Of a stretch of DNA of 64,000 nt, positions 42,947 through 54,299 are shown piece after piece. The stretch spans positions 713,201-777,200 of the forward strand of contig NW_006499677.1 in the NCBI RefSeq assembly GCF_000471905.2, in the 5' to 3' direction. The translations under genes were made by a program, and so were the position numbers. How positions within the stretch are numbered: the stretch's first letter is position 1; the number at the start of each line of letters is the position of its first letter. This stretch comes from Amborella trichopoda. Its lineage: Eukaryota; Streptophyta; Magnoliopsida; Amborellales; Amborellaceae. Under the pieces are notes generated by a model. The model was given only the letters and a program-made list of their open reading frames with translations, did no database searches and had not been told where the DNA came from.

Positions 42947-43872
42947 TTCCCAAACAAAAAAATAAAAACACCCCAAAACCCCCACCCAGTGCTCTCGGCC
43001 ACCCCTTAGAGCTTCTAAATTCGTCCCCTTAAGGGCCTCCTCCACAAGTAATGTAGGAAGACGGGGCATGGCTCCTATACGAGCTTGACATGTGAGGTGG
43101 GTGTAGAGAGAAAGGGTTGGGGAATTCTACTTACGTTAGGATTAATTATAGCTTCCTACAAAGATTGGGATAGGTTTTGGAATTCTTGAGCTTTTCTTTT
43201 CACTATGACGAGAGGATAGAAGACCAAAATGGGTAGGTCTTAGAAGGGCTACAGGAAAGGCTTGTTTTGAGTACGTGGGGATTGGTTTTAGGTTTTAGGA
43301 AACAGATGTAAGACCAAGGGAGCTTGGCTCCAAAATGAATGTGTGACACACATGGTGGTGTAAAAGGATAGGGCTTGTGTATGATTGGGAATTTCTATAA
43401 GGTTCAAATTAGTTGTTCTAAAGGATTTTAGCTTCTTAGAATGATTAGGAAAGCAGGGCTTTGGAAGTCTTGAATCTCTATGTTGAGTTGGAATGGATGA
43501 CAGAGGGCCTAAAAGTAGTAGGACTTAGATAGGCCAATGAGAAAGGCTTTAGTATGACTAGGGAAACAAGTTTTAGGGCTTGATTTAAGGCTTTTAGGGT
43601 AGGAATACCTTGCTGGAAATCCATAACGTACAATAATGGTTACAAAGGAACCATAGGGTTTAAACTTTTGTATGAAGGCTACAGAGGGTAGATATATGAT
43701 TTGGACGAAGGTTTGGACATGTACGTCTATAGCTTATTCAAGGGTTTCAATGGGTAACAAATTTGGTTGTAAGAATCTTAGGTGGGAAATATGTCACACA
43801 AAAAGGGAGAGGAAGAGGACCCTCTATTCTAGAGGTGAACACTTACCATAATTGAAAGCTCAAATTATATTT
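42947..43872. other. Unassigned DNA with a ~280-bp imperfect direct repeat
   Basis: Words around 43146 ('tagcttcctacaaagattgg') recur around 43428 ('tagcttcttagaatgattag') with further matching order ('ggaattcttga' / 'ggaagtcttga', 'gaaaggcttg' / 'gaaaggcttt', 'ggttttagg' / 'ggcttttagg'). No coding domain is seen. It separates LINE DNA from the coiled-coil block. Confidence 0.55.
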
Positions 43873-45239
43873 GAGAAACTGAGGCAGACGCCTCCGGCCG
43901 CTCCGAGCCTATTGTCATTACTCCTGATTGGGAGGTGACTCCGGATCTTGGGGAGGCGCCCTTGAGTCCAGGGGTAGTTCCTGAACCAGGGGCTGATCAG
44001 ATGGAGACTGACGAGGATGAAAGCCCTAAAGCAACTGCTCCAGATAGGGGCTCTGATGTTGATGTGGCCTTGATGCCTTAGGAGCTTAGTGCCCCAACAG
44101 AGGCAAGGGCTATGACTCAAGGAGAAGAGCCTTAATTAATGAAGTGCCAGAGCACGAAGAGTTTGCTGCCCCGGTGGACAAAAGGTTGTGAAGATGAGGG
44201 AGTTAAACTCTTCGTAGCCGAGGTTCTGGTTGTTGAAGGCAGAAGCTAAATGGAAGAAACCGTGGCTAGAAATGAATTGGCTGGCGAAGGCCAAAGAGAA
44301 GAGGTAGTTCCTGAACTTGATAATGCTGCGGCGACAGTTCAGGTGGATGAAGAGGAAGTGGAGGTCCCCATAAGAGAGGGTCAAGCCAGCGGGATTGGTA
44401 TTGAAGAACCCAGGCAAGTTGAGCCTGGGGCTGCCTATGAGTCCGAGGGGCAAGAAGCTCTAGGCTTTACCCTTGTTTCAGAAGAGCCCCGTGGCTCAGA
44501 TGGCTATTATTTCAAAAAGCTTGATCCTTGAAGTCGAGGCTTCTTCAGCAGTAGTGGTCTCAGCAGCACCATCTAGGCCTATTTTTAATGGTGTTTCTAG
44601 CATGATTGCAGACATGCTTAGAGCATACCTTCAAGGCTTGAGGGAGCTTCCCCTTGATGAGCTAAGCGAAGCCTTTGCAAAACTGAGGAAGTTCACTGCG
44701 ACTACTGCAGTTGGAGTGCCCCAGAAGTGCTTTCTCATTTCAATGCAACTCTAAACGAGTTAGAGAGCTGGCAGATAGGAGAGTTAAATCATGAAGAAGA
44801 AATTGGCAGGCTAGCCTCTTTAAAAGAGTCGATCTCGTGTTGTCACGAGAAAATAGATGCCTGCATCGAGAAGAAGGCCACGATAACTAGCCGTCAATAG
44901 GACCTCAAGAAGGAGGCGCAAGGAAGCTTCAAGCGAATGATTGAAATCCAAGAGGAGCTGCGAATACTGAGACAGGAATTCACATACCTCGAGATGGAGA
45001 TGGTTCAGAGGAAGGCCATGGAGGCCTCATTGGTCGAAGATTTGTCCGAACTCAATGGCACAATTGAGTCGGAAACTGTGGCAATGAAAGAGGAGACTCA
45101 AACGGTGGCGGAACTGATGGAGCGTATTCAGAGCACCGAGACTTCTCTTGCAGCGTGCAATGCAAAGATCAATAAGATGATTGATCATTATTTAACTTGT
45201 CATTTCCTTTTGCTAGTACTTGTAAAAGTTTTTAACTGA
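43873..45239 (+). pseudogene. Acidic and coiled-coil extra reading frame, antisense to element C
   Basis: The first part (43873-44130) translates to an acidic, proline-rich stretch (PIVITPDWEVTPDLGE, DQMETDEDESP). The frame 44250-44531 is again acidic. The frame 44473-44754 has PIFNGVSSMIADMLRAYLQG and LPLDELSEAFAKLRKF. The frame 44937-45239 is a strong coiled coil: IEIQEELRILRQEFTYLEME, SLVEDLSELNGTIESETVAM and VAELMERIQSTETSLAACNA. Such acidic linker plus coiled-coil tails are common in transposon-type PMD proteins, so it may be PMD-related; no PMD core lies on this strand here. Function is unknown. Broken. Confidence 0.6.
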
Positions 45240-46275
45240 TGAATCAAGCACTTCTCTCTTTTGACTTTGTTGCATGATTTCATTCTCTTCTGAATGCCTC
45301 TCGACACTTTAATTGTCCCAAGAGGCTAATACCCTAGGTCTTGTTGAGCCCCATGGTGGGCTGCCGCAGCTTGGATAGCTTCGAAATGGGAGTCGTTGCT
45401 TTTTCTCCTCTTAATGTCTAATTGGCCAAGGGCTCATAGTTCATTTCCCTCATGATTCGGTGAGCCTGGTCACTATAGATAGTCTAGTCAGGAAGGGCCT
45501 CAGCCTCCATTAGTGGTGCATTTACCTCAAGCTCATCATAGTTTTTAGTCTACGAGATGAATTCCTTGAGATGTTTTGAAGCGATATGCATGACCTCCAA
45601 TTGACTCTGGAGACTGCGAACTTCGGTTCTGAAGTTTTCTAGGGGATCGTGCCCTTGAGGGGAAGAAAGTTGCTCTTCATCGAACTGCTCTCCTAAGAGG
45701 TCAAGGAAAAGTAAAACTTTTAGTTGGTCACCGGTCTGAGGAGCATCCTCTATACTTATAACAACCGGATTTCAAAGAATATTTCACGGTGGTTGTCGCG
45801 TCGCTACAGCTTTCAAGAGCGCAATGGGGATGTGCAAGACTTTCTTCTAGTCTGGCGTATAGGTGATCCTTGGAGCCGAGAACTCTATCCCCATGGGTTG
45901 CTCAATCTCAGGAATGACCTCTAGTTCATCTTCCAGCCAAGGTAGCTCAGAACTGGGGGTAGAGGGCGAAGACTCCTTTTCGAACGAAGAAGGAGTTTCT
46001 TGAGGGATGATGGTTGGGATATTAGAATGAAGAGTAGTTAGGGGTAAAATTCAGCCATGTCTTTCTTCCTCTTTGAACATGTTCACTAATGCCCTCCCAA
46101 CATCCTCAACATCTTAATGAGACAAGGACGCAGTCTTACTCGTAGACTTGTGACCTTCATCATTTGGCGTTTAAGGCGATGCCAGATCTATGAAGTAATA
46201 TTTAGCATCGGCATAGTGAGTTTCGGCCATAGGGAAAGGTCTTTTGTCAGCATAGACTTTATGTTATCTCCCATC
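45240..46275 (-). pseudogene. Element C: post-protease region
   Basis: Minus-strand translation just after the protease gives an AETHYADAKYYFIDLA-like segment, which matches the 'AExHFADAKFY' phrase following protease in Tat elements. Then come a P/S/E-rich stretch (PWLEDELEVIPEIEQPMGIE) and a helical stretch (NFRTEVRSLQSQLEVMHIAS). RT does not follow; the next sequence is the opposite-strand coiled-coil block. Confidence 0.6.
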
Positions 46276-46610
46276 TCAACAATGCTTGAAACATTGGTGT
46301 AATGTTGATGGGACCACCCCCTGGTCATAGAGCCATGGCTGGCCGACGAGGATGTTGTAGGAAGTGCCGGTGTCGATTACATGAAACTGGGCATAATCTT
46401 TCAACTCACCGATCTTAAAATGAAGGCGTACCGTGCCTACTGGCTTCTCTCCTGATTGGTTGAACCCTTGAACTATAATGTGGGTCGGGGTTAGATCTTC
46501 GGATCCCAACCCTAATCAAGTAAGGATCCTCCTTGGAATAAGGTTGACTACCGACCACCCATATAACATAATTCGGTTGATGGGGATGCATGTAATTCAC
46601 CTGTAACAAA
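46276..46610 (-). pseudogene. Element C: aspartic protease, C-terminal half
   Basis: The 46509-46276 frame shows PTHIIVQGFNQSGEKPVGTV, then FHVIDTGTSYNILVGQPWL and VVPSTLHQCFKH. The 'IQGFNQGG' plus 'FHVIDxxTSYNLLLGRPW' plus 'VVPSTxHQC' series is the signature of the retropepsin-like protease in Tat-type gypsy elements, where it cuts the gag-pol polyprotein. The first half is not clearly seen. The equivalent domain was not recognised in A or B. Confidence 0.78.
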
Positions 46611-47520
46611 GAGAGGGAAATTATGAAACATTTCCCCTAGCTGTAGATCATCCTCTGAAAAGGTAATTGGCATGCATCCTTGTAGAATTGTCGGGTCTAC
46701 CTCAATGGTTTCTACTTCGGTTTCGTACACTTCTGGGTTAGAGAGAGCTTGAACCAAAGCCATCTGGTAATCCTTTGAGAGCATGAGGGCATCATAGACA
46801 CTGAGAAGAGCCGAAGTTTCTTTAGATCCCCTATCGCATCATATTTCATCGTTTCTTGATCAAGGCCTTGTGCTCATGGTCCTGCCACTGATTTGGGCGA
46901 TACGCTGGGTTGAGGAGCAGGCTTAGTTAGAAAAGGTTTATTTTGTCTGGCTGGCTGACTTGGTTGCACAGCGGGCTTGGTTTGAGTGATGGAAATTTGA
47001 GGTTTTTGAAAAGACTGAGTGCATGAGATCAAAGGGGTGCTAGGAAATTGGAGGATAGGTGGACTATTTGAAGTATTGGGATTAGGAAGGAGGCAGACTA
47101 GTCTTTGGATTAGGGGGCAGTGGTGGACTGGGGAACTTCAAGGTGCCCGACTTCTGCGGTGGAGGCTGCAGCATCCTCCCTGATCTGAGATTTATCTGCC
47201 CCGTGGTGGGTATTGCTCCTGAAATTTGCACCATGTGGCAAGCTTCCTGAGAATAGGAGCTTTGCCCATTTGATTCTCTCAGTCTCTACTCAAAGTCAAG
47301 CTCAAGGGGACATTGGGGTTTCTTTGGCTTCAACTTCTTGTGCTTATTTGTAGAAGGTGGCTCTGTCTTGGCTTTAGCTGCCATGACATCAACAATTGTT
47401 TGGAATCCTGCTGCCTGTGCTACGGTCTTTCTCAATCGTTTCGATGCGTCCTGCTTATATTGATTCCTTCGAATTCTTAGTTGAGAGCCTCGAAGTCTGG
47501 GCATATCAAGGTTGTACTTA
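46611..47520 (-). pseudogene. Element C: start of pol, linker to protease
   Basis: The 47504-47286 frame has RIRRNQYKQDASKRLRKTVA and QAAGFQTIVDVMAAKAKTEP, shared with the A and B pol starts. Downstream are SSYSQEACHMVQI and a proline-rich stretch (PSPPLPPNPKTSLPPS). The frame 46784-46548 precedes the protease. Confidence 0.65.
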
Positions 47521-48229
47521 TAGGGGACATTGAAGAGAGAGAATGGAAAGCCTAAGCAGAAGGAGGAGAAGGGTTAAAACGTGGGGGACTTTTAAGGTTG
47601 TTCCCCTCTTTAGACCGATCTGGACATCTTTTTACGTCATCACCAGGATTGGACGAGTGCAGGGGGTCTTTTAGGTCTTTCCCTTGCTTAAACCATTGGG
47701 GAGTGCTTTTAATGTCGTCACCCTCATTGGACGTGTGCAGGGGGTCTTTTAAGTCTTTCCCTTGCTTAGACCGTTGGGGAGTGCTTTTAACGTCGTCACC
47801 CTCATTGGACGTATGTTAAGTGGGAGATGGCACGGGAACGTCTTCTTGATAGGATGAAGAAGGAAGAAAGATCGTGCCAAGGATGAAGTCCAGTTAAGTT
47901 GCCAGTGGAGGAAGGGGCCCCAGAAATTTCTGCTCAACTGCGGGTTGAGTGATCTTGTTTCTTCGGCTAGTAGCCCTTGATGCCCATCTTTTTCTGGTTT
48001 TCTGAGGTGATATTTGATTCATCTCGCTGGGCTGGCGAACAGTCCTAGCTTGGCGAACTGCTTCTCAACTTAAAGACTTGAGTCTACTTCGACCATGGTC
48101 GACTATCCATGGCTAGGGAATCAAGGGTTCCGCATAGTCTAAATCATTGATAAGAAGGTTCTGCTTTGGGAGATCTCCTTGCCCCGATGGAGAAGTGACT
48201 TGGGGGTCACTTACAGGGAGATTGTCCTG

Positions 48230-48730
48230 ACACTCCCCCATTTTCTTTGCGAATATATCAAGGAAATTTGTGCATTCTGATAGGTAATGGCCTCTTATCT
48301 GATGGTATGAGCACCAACGATCTTCAGTCCCTTTAGCAAGGCAATAAGGTTGCCTTGCTTGCTTCAGTATGACTATGCCTTTCTAGAGCATTATAATGAA
48401 GAAGGCGTAAAGGATATCAGGCATTTCACCTTCCTCTTAGATAGTTACAGCATGAGAGGCTTCGGCTGCCCCAAAGGCTTCAAGCTTTATTTGACCTTTC
48501 AGAATTAGGGCCTCGATAATATCCATCAGCGTGTAGCAGTCATCTGTAGGATGATTGATCCTCCGATGGTAGGCACAATAATTCTCCTGAGTGTCAAGGT
48601 CAAGTTGCTCAGGGAATTTGGTTTCTGGAAGCTGGATCATATTATGTTCCAATAATAACCAGAACAACGCTTTTCTTCTTGAAGGGGTAGACCTTGTTCC
48701 TGTCCCGGGTGAAATAATCACCCCGATCAA
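48230..48730 (-). pseudogene. Element C: gag C-terminal knuckles
   Basis: The 48730-48437 frame contains NYCAYHRRINHPTDDCYTLM and GQIKLEAFGAAEASHAVTI. A second knuckle, RWCSYHQIRGHYLSEC in translation, is near 48330-48280. The third unit found in A and B was not recognised. Confidence 0.7.
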
Positions 48731-51292
48731 GGTTGGATGGTGGGGGTACCCGATTGTACGACTGTTGTTGCTTGGCAGCCTGGGGTGTTACCTTTGTTGT
48801 GCTTATTGCTGTATAGAGGTCCAAAGTCCGGAGGGAGCCTTCTTTGAATCAGTGACTATGACGGCTGCACTGATTACCCCTTTCTATTGGCTGCCCCGTG
48901 TGCTATTCCGAGAGCTACCATTGCCCCGATTGTTTGCTAAGCTTGTAGATGGTTGTCGTGTTTCACCATGATGGCGTGATAAACTTTCTATGCAGACTGA
49001 TTTAGAGATCAGCTCTGACATGGAAGTCGGATTAGAGGCCTCAACATGTAGAGCGACCTCAGGTCGCATGTTCCACACGCAACTTTGGACTGCTTCCATC
49101 TCAGGCATAGGATTAGGATGACGAGAAGTCAAGTTTCTCCATCTTAATATGAACTGATTTATAGGCTCATCGGGGTCTTGAGTCAGGGTGAGAAGTTCGA
49201 TGGTTTAAACCTCTCTCTTGACCTCATAGAAGCGTTGATAGAATAGTTTCTCTATCTCCTCTGACGTATGCATTGAGTTTGGTGGAAGTTAAGAATACCA
49301 TTGAAATGCTGGGCCATCAAGGGTCTCAACTAACTGTCAGAGAAAAAGTCTCCCGTCAGCCATCATTTCTCGACATGCTGCCTAGAAATGGGCAATATGT
49401 TGGTTTGAGGATGTGATTCCGTTGAATAAAGGAAACTTCCCTTTCTTATAATCTGAGGGAAATGGGACCTGATCGATATACGTGGGGTATGGCCTTTGAT
49501 TAAGCGTTTCACCTAGTATCCTCGGGATTTGTCTGTTCTTTAGGCTATGGGTGACCATAACGTCAATATCTGTTTGAGAGATGAGATGAGGGACAGAATT
49601 GTCCTGTGAGGTAGGAGGAGGGAGCTGTCGTGGGGGTGCACCATCAGAGTGATGGGAATTGACCTCATGGTTAGCCGACTAGCGTGCAGCGTCAATATGA
49701 TCGATCTTTTCCATTATCGCATGCACCATATCCTCAAACTTGTTCATGTTCTCTTCATGCGCATCACCGGGCTCGCTTACGACCATTATGCTGACCGTTT
49801 CACTATGGAGGTCGACATTAATGGCAACAGAGGACTTACGAACTTGACGGGTCATACGTGATAAGTCAGTCAACAGGGACCAGCATTCCCTAACTGAACT
49901 CGACTCTTGTATGTTGATCGCATTTGGATCGGTTCTCGACAGTCTTGGGACCGTGGCTGCTAAGCAGCTAGGTCTTTTTCTACAACTGTAACCACAACAC
50001 AGGGCTCATGGAGTTCTTCTTTAGACTTCATTGTCTGAAGGGGCTAGAAGGGATTCACATGAAGAGGATCGTCAGAATTGGTTATTTTAACTGCCTTGGT
50101 CACCTCCCTAGTCAAAATTTGCAGACCTCTATCACGTTTATCCTTGAGGTTTTGATGGACCTCGTGCCAAAACTACGATCTAAGTCGCGGCTGGTTAGCT
50201 CTTCTTGCAAGGAGAGAGTTGTCTCCATCAGGTGCAGTAATGGATGAGGGCCAGGAACTGGAGTAATCTTGGGTCGAGGAGGACAAAGGACTCGATTTTT
50301 CATAAGGTCGATGCCCCGAGGTCTCTTGTGGGCTCAAGAGACACTACCAAAGTGGCGGGGCTGGTTCAGGATGGTACTCTTAGGGAAAAACTTCGAGTAC
50401 TAAAGCTGAAGGTGCTTGCTCGATGAAGAAGGAGTGGGTCGAAGTAGGGTTGACTCATAAGGAGGCCTGAGTAGAGGGCGAGAGGGTTTCTGTGATGGTG
50501 ACACATGCTTGCCCCTTGAAGAAGAGTCACAGTCGACCTGGGGGCCAACCTGGGCTCGAACAAGTGGTCTAGCAAGTGTTCGTAAGAGAACAGGCGTAGG
50601 CCTATCCCTTACAAAGTGCACTTGTATGTATAAAGTAGGAGAAGGTCGTCTCCTGTGTACTCGGGTTAGCGTGGCAGTGGCGTTGCCCCGAGCAGTGAGA
50701 TGCATATGAGTAGTGTGCACAGGACCTGGCCTAGGAAGGTTCGATCTTGGACACGGACTAGAGGTAACAGAAGGGTTGCCCCGAGTGTGACTCGAGTGGG
50801 TAACCCATGAGCCTTGTGGTGTGTGTGAGGGTTGGAGACCGCGGGGTACCAGCCGCGACGTGTTGAGCCTTTAGGGATAGAGACCAATGGTGCAGAAATG
50901 TGGGGGGTAGCCCTATGGCGACCTACAGAAGCAATGGCAGCTTGTTTGCCTTTTGCAGAAAGGGACTGGGCAGCCTTCCGACGTACCTCATAAACATGGT
51001 CGACAAATGACTTGCCGGTGGCTGGGTGCATGCTGTGTGGGGCAACATAAGTGTTGCCGATGCAGGTGGCCTTGGGGGAGTTTCCACTAGAGTGAGGAAA
51101 TGGGCAGTGAGGGACTTTTAGGTCCCACCTCACACCGATCCAAGTCAAGACTTGGGAGCTAGACATGGGGTCTTTGCTCAAGAGGATGGTTGGGAATGAA
51201 GTCAAAGGAATTTGTTCCCTAGGGACCCCCTCAAATGCAAGGATAAGAAAATCCTCAATCCGGATAAATGGGTTACAAAACCCACAAGCCAT
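48731..51292 (-). pseudogene. Element C: gag
   Basis: It opens at ATG 51292 with MACGFCNPFIRIEDFLILAF, matching the A and B gag starts. The 225-aa frame to 50666 continues with CPFPHSSGNSPKATCIGNTY and HPATGKSFVDHVYEVRRKAA. The capsid-like core is near 49330-48900, including MTSRHPNPMPEMEAVQSCVW, PEVALHVEASNPTSMSELIS and an arginine/asparagine-rich tail. Broken. Confidence 0.78.
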
Positions 51293-51538
51293 AAGTGAAG
51301 TGTTAAAAGATAAAAGCAGATAATAAAAGAAGAAACTAGCCAAACAAGAACTATCTGACTAAGGGGTAATAAGTCCCCAGTGGAGTCGCCAAGCTGGTTA
51401 GGTGCCTCGATCTCACCATTCAGATCCTTTAGGGATCAGGCGGTGTGCGTCTCGAGTTTCGAGGGAAGACCCAAGAAGTTTTTGAGATCGCCCTCTCAGG
51501 AACTTCTTTCGAGAATGGGGGCAGGTGTTACCAACCAG
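51293..51538 (-). mobile_element. Element C: leader
   Basis: Minus-strand words: 'gagggcgatctcaaaaactt', 'gaaactcgagacgcacaccg', 'gatcgaggcacctaacca', 'ggcgactccactggggac'. It lies closest to D in the middle part ('gaaactcga', 'cacctaacca'). Confidence 0.75.
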
Positions 51539-51675
51539 TGAGAGGAGAATTTAAGGTGGGTTCGGGACTTACTCGGGCTGCCTCACTTGAGAACCCTCTT
51601 AGATCACGAAGAAAGCCGCCCAGTAATAAAACTGATTTGGAGTCGCCTCCCTTGGCTTGTATTCTTCTTGTTGTT

Positions 51676-52083
51676 NNNNNNNNNNNNNNNNNNNNNNNNN
51701 NNNNNNNNNNNNNNNNNNNNNNNNNNNNNNNNNNNNNNNNNNNNNNNNNNNNNNNNNNNNNNNNNNNNNNNNNNNNNNNNNNNNNNNNNNNNNNNNNNNN
51801 NNNNNNNNNNNNNNNNNNNNNNNNNNNNNNNNNNNNNNNNNNNNNNNNNNNNNNNNNNNNNNNNNNNNNNNNNNNNNNNNNNNNNNNNNNNNNNNNNNNN
51901 NNNNNNNNNNNNNNNNNNNNNNNNNNNNNNNNNNNNNNNNNNNNNNNNNNNNNNNNNNNNNNNNNNNNNNNNNNNNNNNNNNNNNNNNNNNNNNNNNNNN
52001 NNNNNNNNNNNNNNNNNNNNNNNNNNNNNNNNNNNNNNNNNNNNNNNNNNNNNNNNNNNNNNNNNNNNNNNNNNNNNNNNNNN
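51676..52083. other. Assembly gap (408 N)
   Basis: A run of N in LTR C. The long frames crossing it (51445-52184 on both strands) are artefacts. Confidence 1.
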
Positions 52084-52619
52084 TCCTCTTTGATGAACGT
52101 ACACAAGCATGGGCATTCGAAAAGAAGGAAAGAATAAATACGGGGGAGAGAAGAATTCAACTAAGCGAGAGGATAGAGCGGTGACTAAGCTGGTGAGGAA
52201 TTGACCTGAAGTGGTAGCAAAACGGGCTCGGTAACTAAGACTTGCTCACAGAATTACTACTAAACATCATTACCAATACCGACTAGCTAGACACGATGGT
52301 CAGTCTGTTGTGGCAATAAAGTAGGCCAAGTAATCTTGGCACAACAACATTACGGCTAGAAGATAGGACTACCATGAGAGGCTAACCTTAATCCCTCTTA
52401 ATCGAACGACGGAGTGGCAGAATTAAGGCTATGAGGAAAGAATAAGAAGATATGAAGGGAAAGAAAGGTGGGGGGAGAAGGAAGGAAGAGAAGAGTATGA
52501 AAAACGAGAGGATAAAGGAGAGAGAGGGAAGGAACGCGCAGTCGGGGCTAAGCATTGTCGACTGTGTTAGAAGGAAGAGAAAAAAAATGTAGTCGGTATT
52601 ATGCTTCACTAAATGACAA

Positions 52620-53275
52620 AAGAGGAGATAGAAAACCAATCGGTGCTATGCTTCACCGACTGATAGAAGAGGAGAGAGAAAACTAGTCGTCACTAGGCTT
52701 CACCGACTAATAGAAGAGGAGAGAGAAAACTAGTCGGTGCTAGGCTTCACCAACTGACAGAAGAGGAGAGAGAAAATCAGTCGATGCTAAGCTTCACCAA
52801 CTGCCACAGAAGAGAAGAGAGAGAAATCCAACTGATGCTAAGCTTTATCGACTGTGATAAAAGAGAAGAGAGAGAAATCAATCGGTGTTAAGCTTCACTG
52901 ACTGTGACAGAAGAGAAGAGAGAGAAATCCAATTAGTGTTAAGCTTCATCGACTATGATAGAGGAGAAGAGAGAGAAATCCAACTGGTGCTAGGCTTCAC
53001 TGACTGTGACAGAGGTGAAGAGAGATAAATCCAACATGCGCTAGGCTTCGCTGACTGTGACAGAAGAGAAGAGAGAGAAATCCAACTGGCACGAGGCTTC
53101 GTTGACTGTGACAGAAGAGAAGAGAGAGAAATCCAACCGGTGCTAGGCTTCACCTATTGTGATAAAAGAGAAGAGAGAAAAATCCAACCGACGTTGGGCT
53201 TCACCGACTGTGATAGAAGACAAGAGAGAGAAATCCAACCAATGTTAGGCTTCACCGACTGTGAAAGAAGAGAGG
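52620..53275. repeat. 52-60 bp tandem array in LTR C
   Basis: About twelve copies of 'gagagagaaatccaaccggt' plus 'gctaggcttcaccgactg' plus 'acagaagagaa'. The first units (52620-52790) step by about 52 bp; the later ones step by about 57-61 bp because of an added 'tgtga' and extra 'agagaagag'. This is a minisatellite that has changed unit length. Confidence 0.92.
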
Positions 53276-53279
53276 AGAA

Positions 53280-53600
53280 TGGTTGGAGATATAGATGAGA
53301 AGGGGAGAGAGAGATAGAGATAGAGACGAGAAGAGAGGGAGAGAGAGATGAGAAGAAGAGATGAGGAGAGAGAAAGAGATAAAGATGAGAAGAGAGGAAG
53401 AGAGAGAAAGAGATAGAGATGAGAAGAGAGCTAGAGAGATGAGAAGAAAAGAGGAGGAGAGAGAAAGAGATAAAGATAAGAAAGAAGGGAGAAGAGAGAA
53501 AGAGATAAAGATAAGAAAGGAGGGAGGAGAGAGAAAGAGGGAAGGAGAGGAGAGGAGAGAGAAAGAGAGTAAGAGAGAAAGTTACTTGCCCAAAGGGTAC
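53280..53600. repeat. Purine (GA)-rich tract in LTR C
   Basis: Almost pure A and G with 'gagaaagagataaagat' words. It is the counterpart of the CT tract at 545-790 in LTR D. Confidence 0.92.
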
Positions 53601-54299
53601 GACCCTTATCTTCTCTCTCCTCTCTCTCTCTCCACGATGTACCCACAAGCTTAAGCAACAATCAGAATTTTATTGATTGATCCAAGAAGAATGAATCCAT
53701 TTTTTGTACAATGAGACAGTGCCTATTTACATAAAATTGGGCTAAAACATGGGTGTACACCAGAAAACTACCTAGAATTGAAGATAATTACAATTTAATT
53801 GAATTTAAATAATTTCTAAAAATGGGTACAAAATGATTGTTTTACCCTTACCAAACAATGTGTGAATTTCATAACAATCCCTGTTGCTGCTCAAGAACTT
53901 GCGTGATCCTCTGTGGCTGACCCGAGGTCAATCTGATGCCCATTTGATCGAAATATTATTGTTTTCTTGTAGGTCTCAGCATGACGATCATTTGGATACC
54001 AACTTCGAGCCATGAATCATGATTTTGAGCCGTGATCATGAAACTTAAATCTTGGATGAATCTTGAAGAATTCGGATCGATTGTGTGCTCGTTCCTTGAT
54101 ATTACTTCATGATTTTTTCATTGAATCACACTGAGCATGCCATCACGATCTTGTTGCAACGAACATAACTTGATTTCCGAGGAATTTTTGAGATTGTCCG
54201 AATTTCCACTACTTGCTAGGCCTTTATTGAGCGGGGGCCCCATGTTGATGAAATACCTTCCAACACACATCACTAGTACTAAATTAAGCAAGGGAAAAT

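Larger units (their letters stand above)
45240..54265 (-). mobile_element. Element C: gag-protease Tat-type fossil without RT or integrase
   Basis: In its own direction: LTR (54265-51539), leader, gag (from 51292), pol start (47504), protease signature (46509-46276) and a post-protease stretch to about 45240. RT, RNase H and integrase are absent. Gag and leader are clearly related to A and B, but the LTR arrays group it with D. It is best described as a non-autonomous relative. It is broken in many places, and no 3' LTR is seen. Confidence 0.82.
51539..54265 (-). mobile_element. Element C: 5' LTR, about 2.7 kb with assembly gap
   Basis: Minus strand starts TGTTGGAAGGTATTTCATCA and ends ctcctctca. 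It contains the block shared with A, B and D (53910-54130), an 'attttatgtaaataggcact' TATA-like region near 53735, 'caataaaattctgattg' near 53670, a purine tract, the 52-60 bp array, and a gap of 408 N. It cuts into the copia fossil on its right. Confidence 0.82.

Noticed and set aside
43860-44453. Minus-strand frames of 86 and 105 aa
   Set aside because: They are shadows of the acidic/coiled-coil block on the plus strand.
53154-53661. 164-aa and similar frames in LTR C
   Set aside because: They are produced by the tandem array and the purine-rich tract; composition only.
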